A stretch of DNA of 64,000 nt, taken from NCBI GenBank assembly GCA_030710605.1, contig CP092877.1, forward strand, positions 75,752,419 to 75,816,418, given 5' to 3'. The position numbers and the translations under genes were made by a program. The notes under the pieces are model-generated. The model saw nothing but the letters and a program-made list of their open reading frames with translations, had not been told where the DNA came from and searched no databases. Source of the stretch: Cordylochernes scorpioides (lineage: Eukaryota > Arthropoda > Arachnida > Pseudoscorpiones > Chernetidae). Positions 63,961 through 64,000 of the stretch are shown here, in pieces. Numbering within the stretch: the stretch's first letter is position 1; every line of letters begins with the position of its first letter.

Positions 63961-64000
63961 TATATTTTAAATTATATAGCAACAAATATCTTTTAATTAA

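Overview
This is an AT-rich, intron-rich animal nuclear sequence, crowded with transposable elements and holding very few host genes. The evidence for an animal is a CFAP299 gene, spliced genes with TATA/initiator promoters, a U6 snRNA copy, tRNA-derived SINEs, mariner, Helitrons, LINE tails with a CCHC motif and GIY-YIG Penelope-like elements (PLEs). The TCAGTT-type initiator and the repeat mix suggest an arthropod; the species cannot be fixed from the sequence.

Host genes. (1) A secreted histidine/glycine-rich protein gene on the + strand. A promoter at about 30105-30136 drives a seven-codon exon 1 (30149-30169). An 8.7-kb intron follows, then the main exon (38917-39633). The signal peptide is split between the exons. 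Intron 1 opens with a minisatellite that re-copies the exon-1/donor junction and an ATGCAAAT octamer, and the gene's 3' flank is itself a ~190-bp tandem array with a U6 retrocopy in it. (2) A second promoter with the same design (TATA 57430, TCAGTT 57460, ATG 57469, eight-codon exon 1, donor 57493), also followed by an intronic array with ATGCAAAT in many units. Its later exons are not in view. (3) An intact single-exon CFAP299 on the - strand (49914-50597). (4) A well-formed tRNA-Gly(GCC) at 13862-13932, inside a Helitron-like repeat.

Layout. 1-12.4 kb: decayed LINE reverse transcriptase with two datable insertions, SINEs, foldback repeats, hammerhead ribozymes. 12.4-15.5 kb: nested Helitrons with a 32-bp minisatellite, a tRNA gene, a MITE and a short LTR. 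16.4-20.6 kb: foldback element with a tRNA-like core, a reverse transcriptase flanked by inverted repeats, a pogo-like MITE. 20.9-29.7 kb: two nearly identical PLE copies head to head, one split by a Helitron with exact boundaries. 30-42 kb: gene 1 and its arrays, with LTR, LINE and tandem-repeat insertions in its intron. 42-57 kb: foldbacks, SINEs, CFAP299, a MITE with a 74-bp minisatellite. 57-64 kb: second promoter and intronic array, mariner remnant, LINE tails, SINE, and another hammerhead-bearing repeat.

The most unusual signal is hammerhead ribozyme sequence in several dispersed non-autonomous repeat families. Two families show canonical type I hammerheads with complete cores and helices I-III. 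A third has all three core boxes and all three complementary helix pairs in four copies, but in a strand order that makes the helices cross one another within one copy. The second unusual signal is the parallel design of the two promoter/mini-exon/intronic-octamer-array genes.
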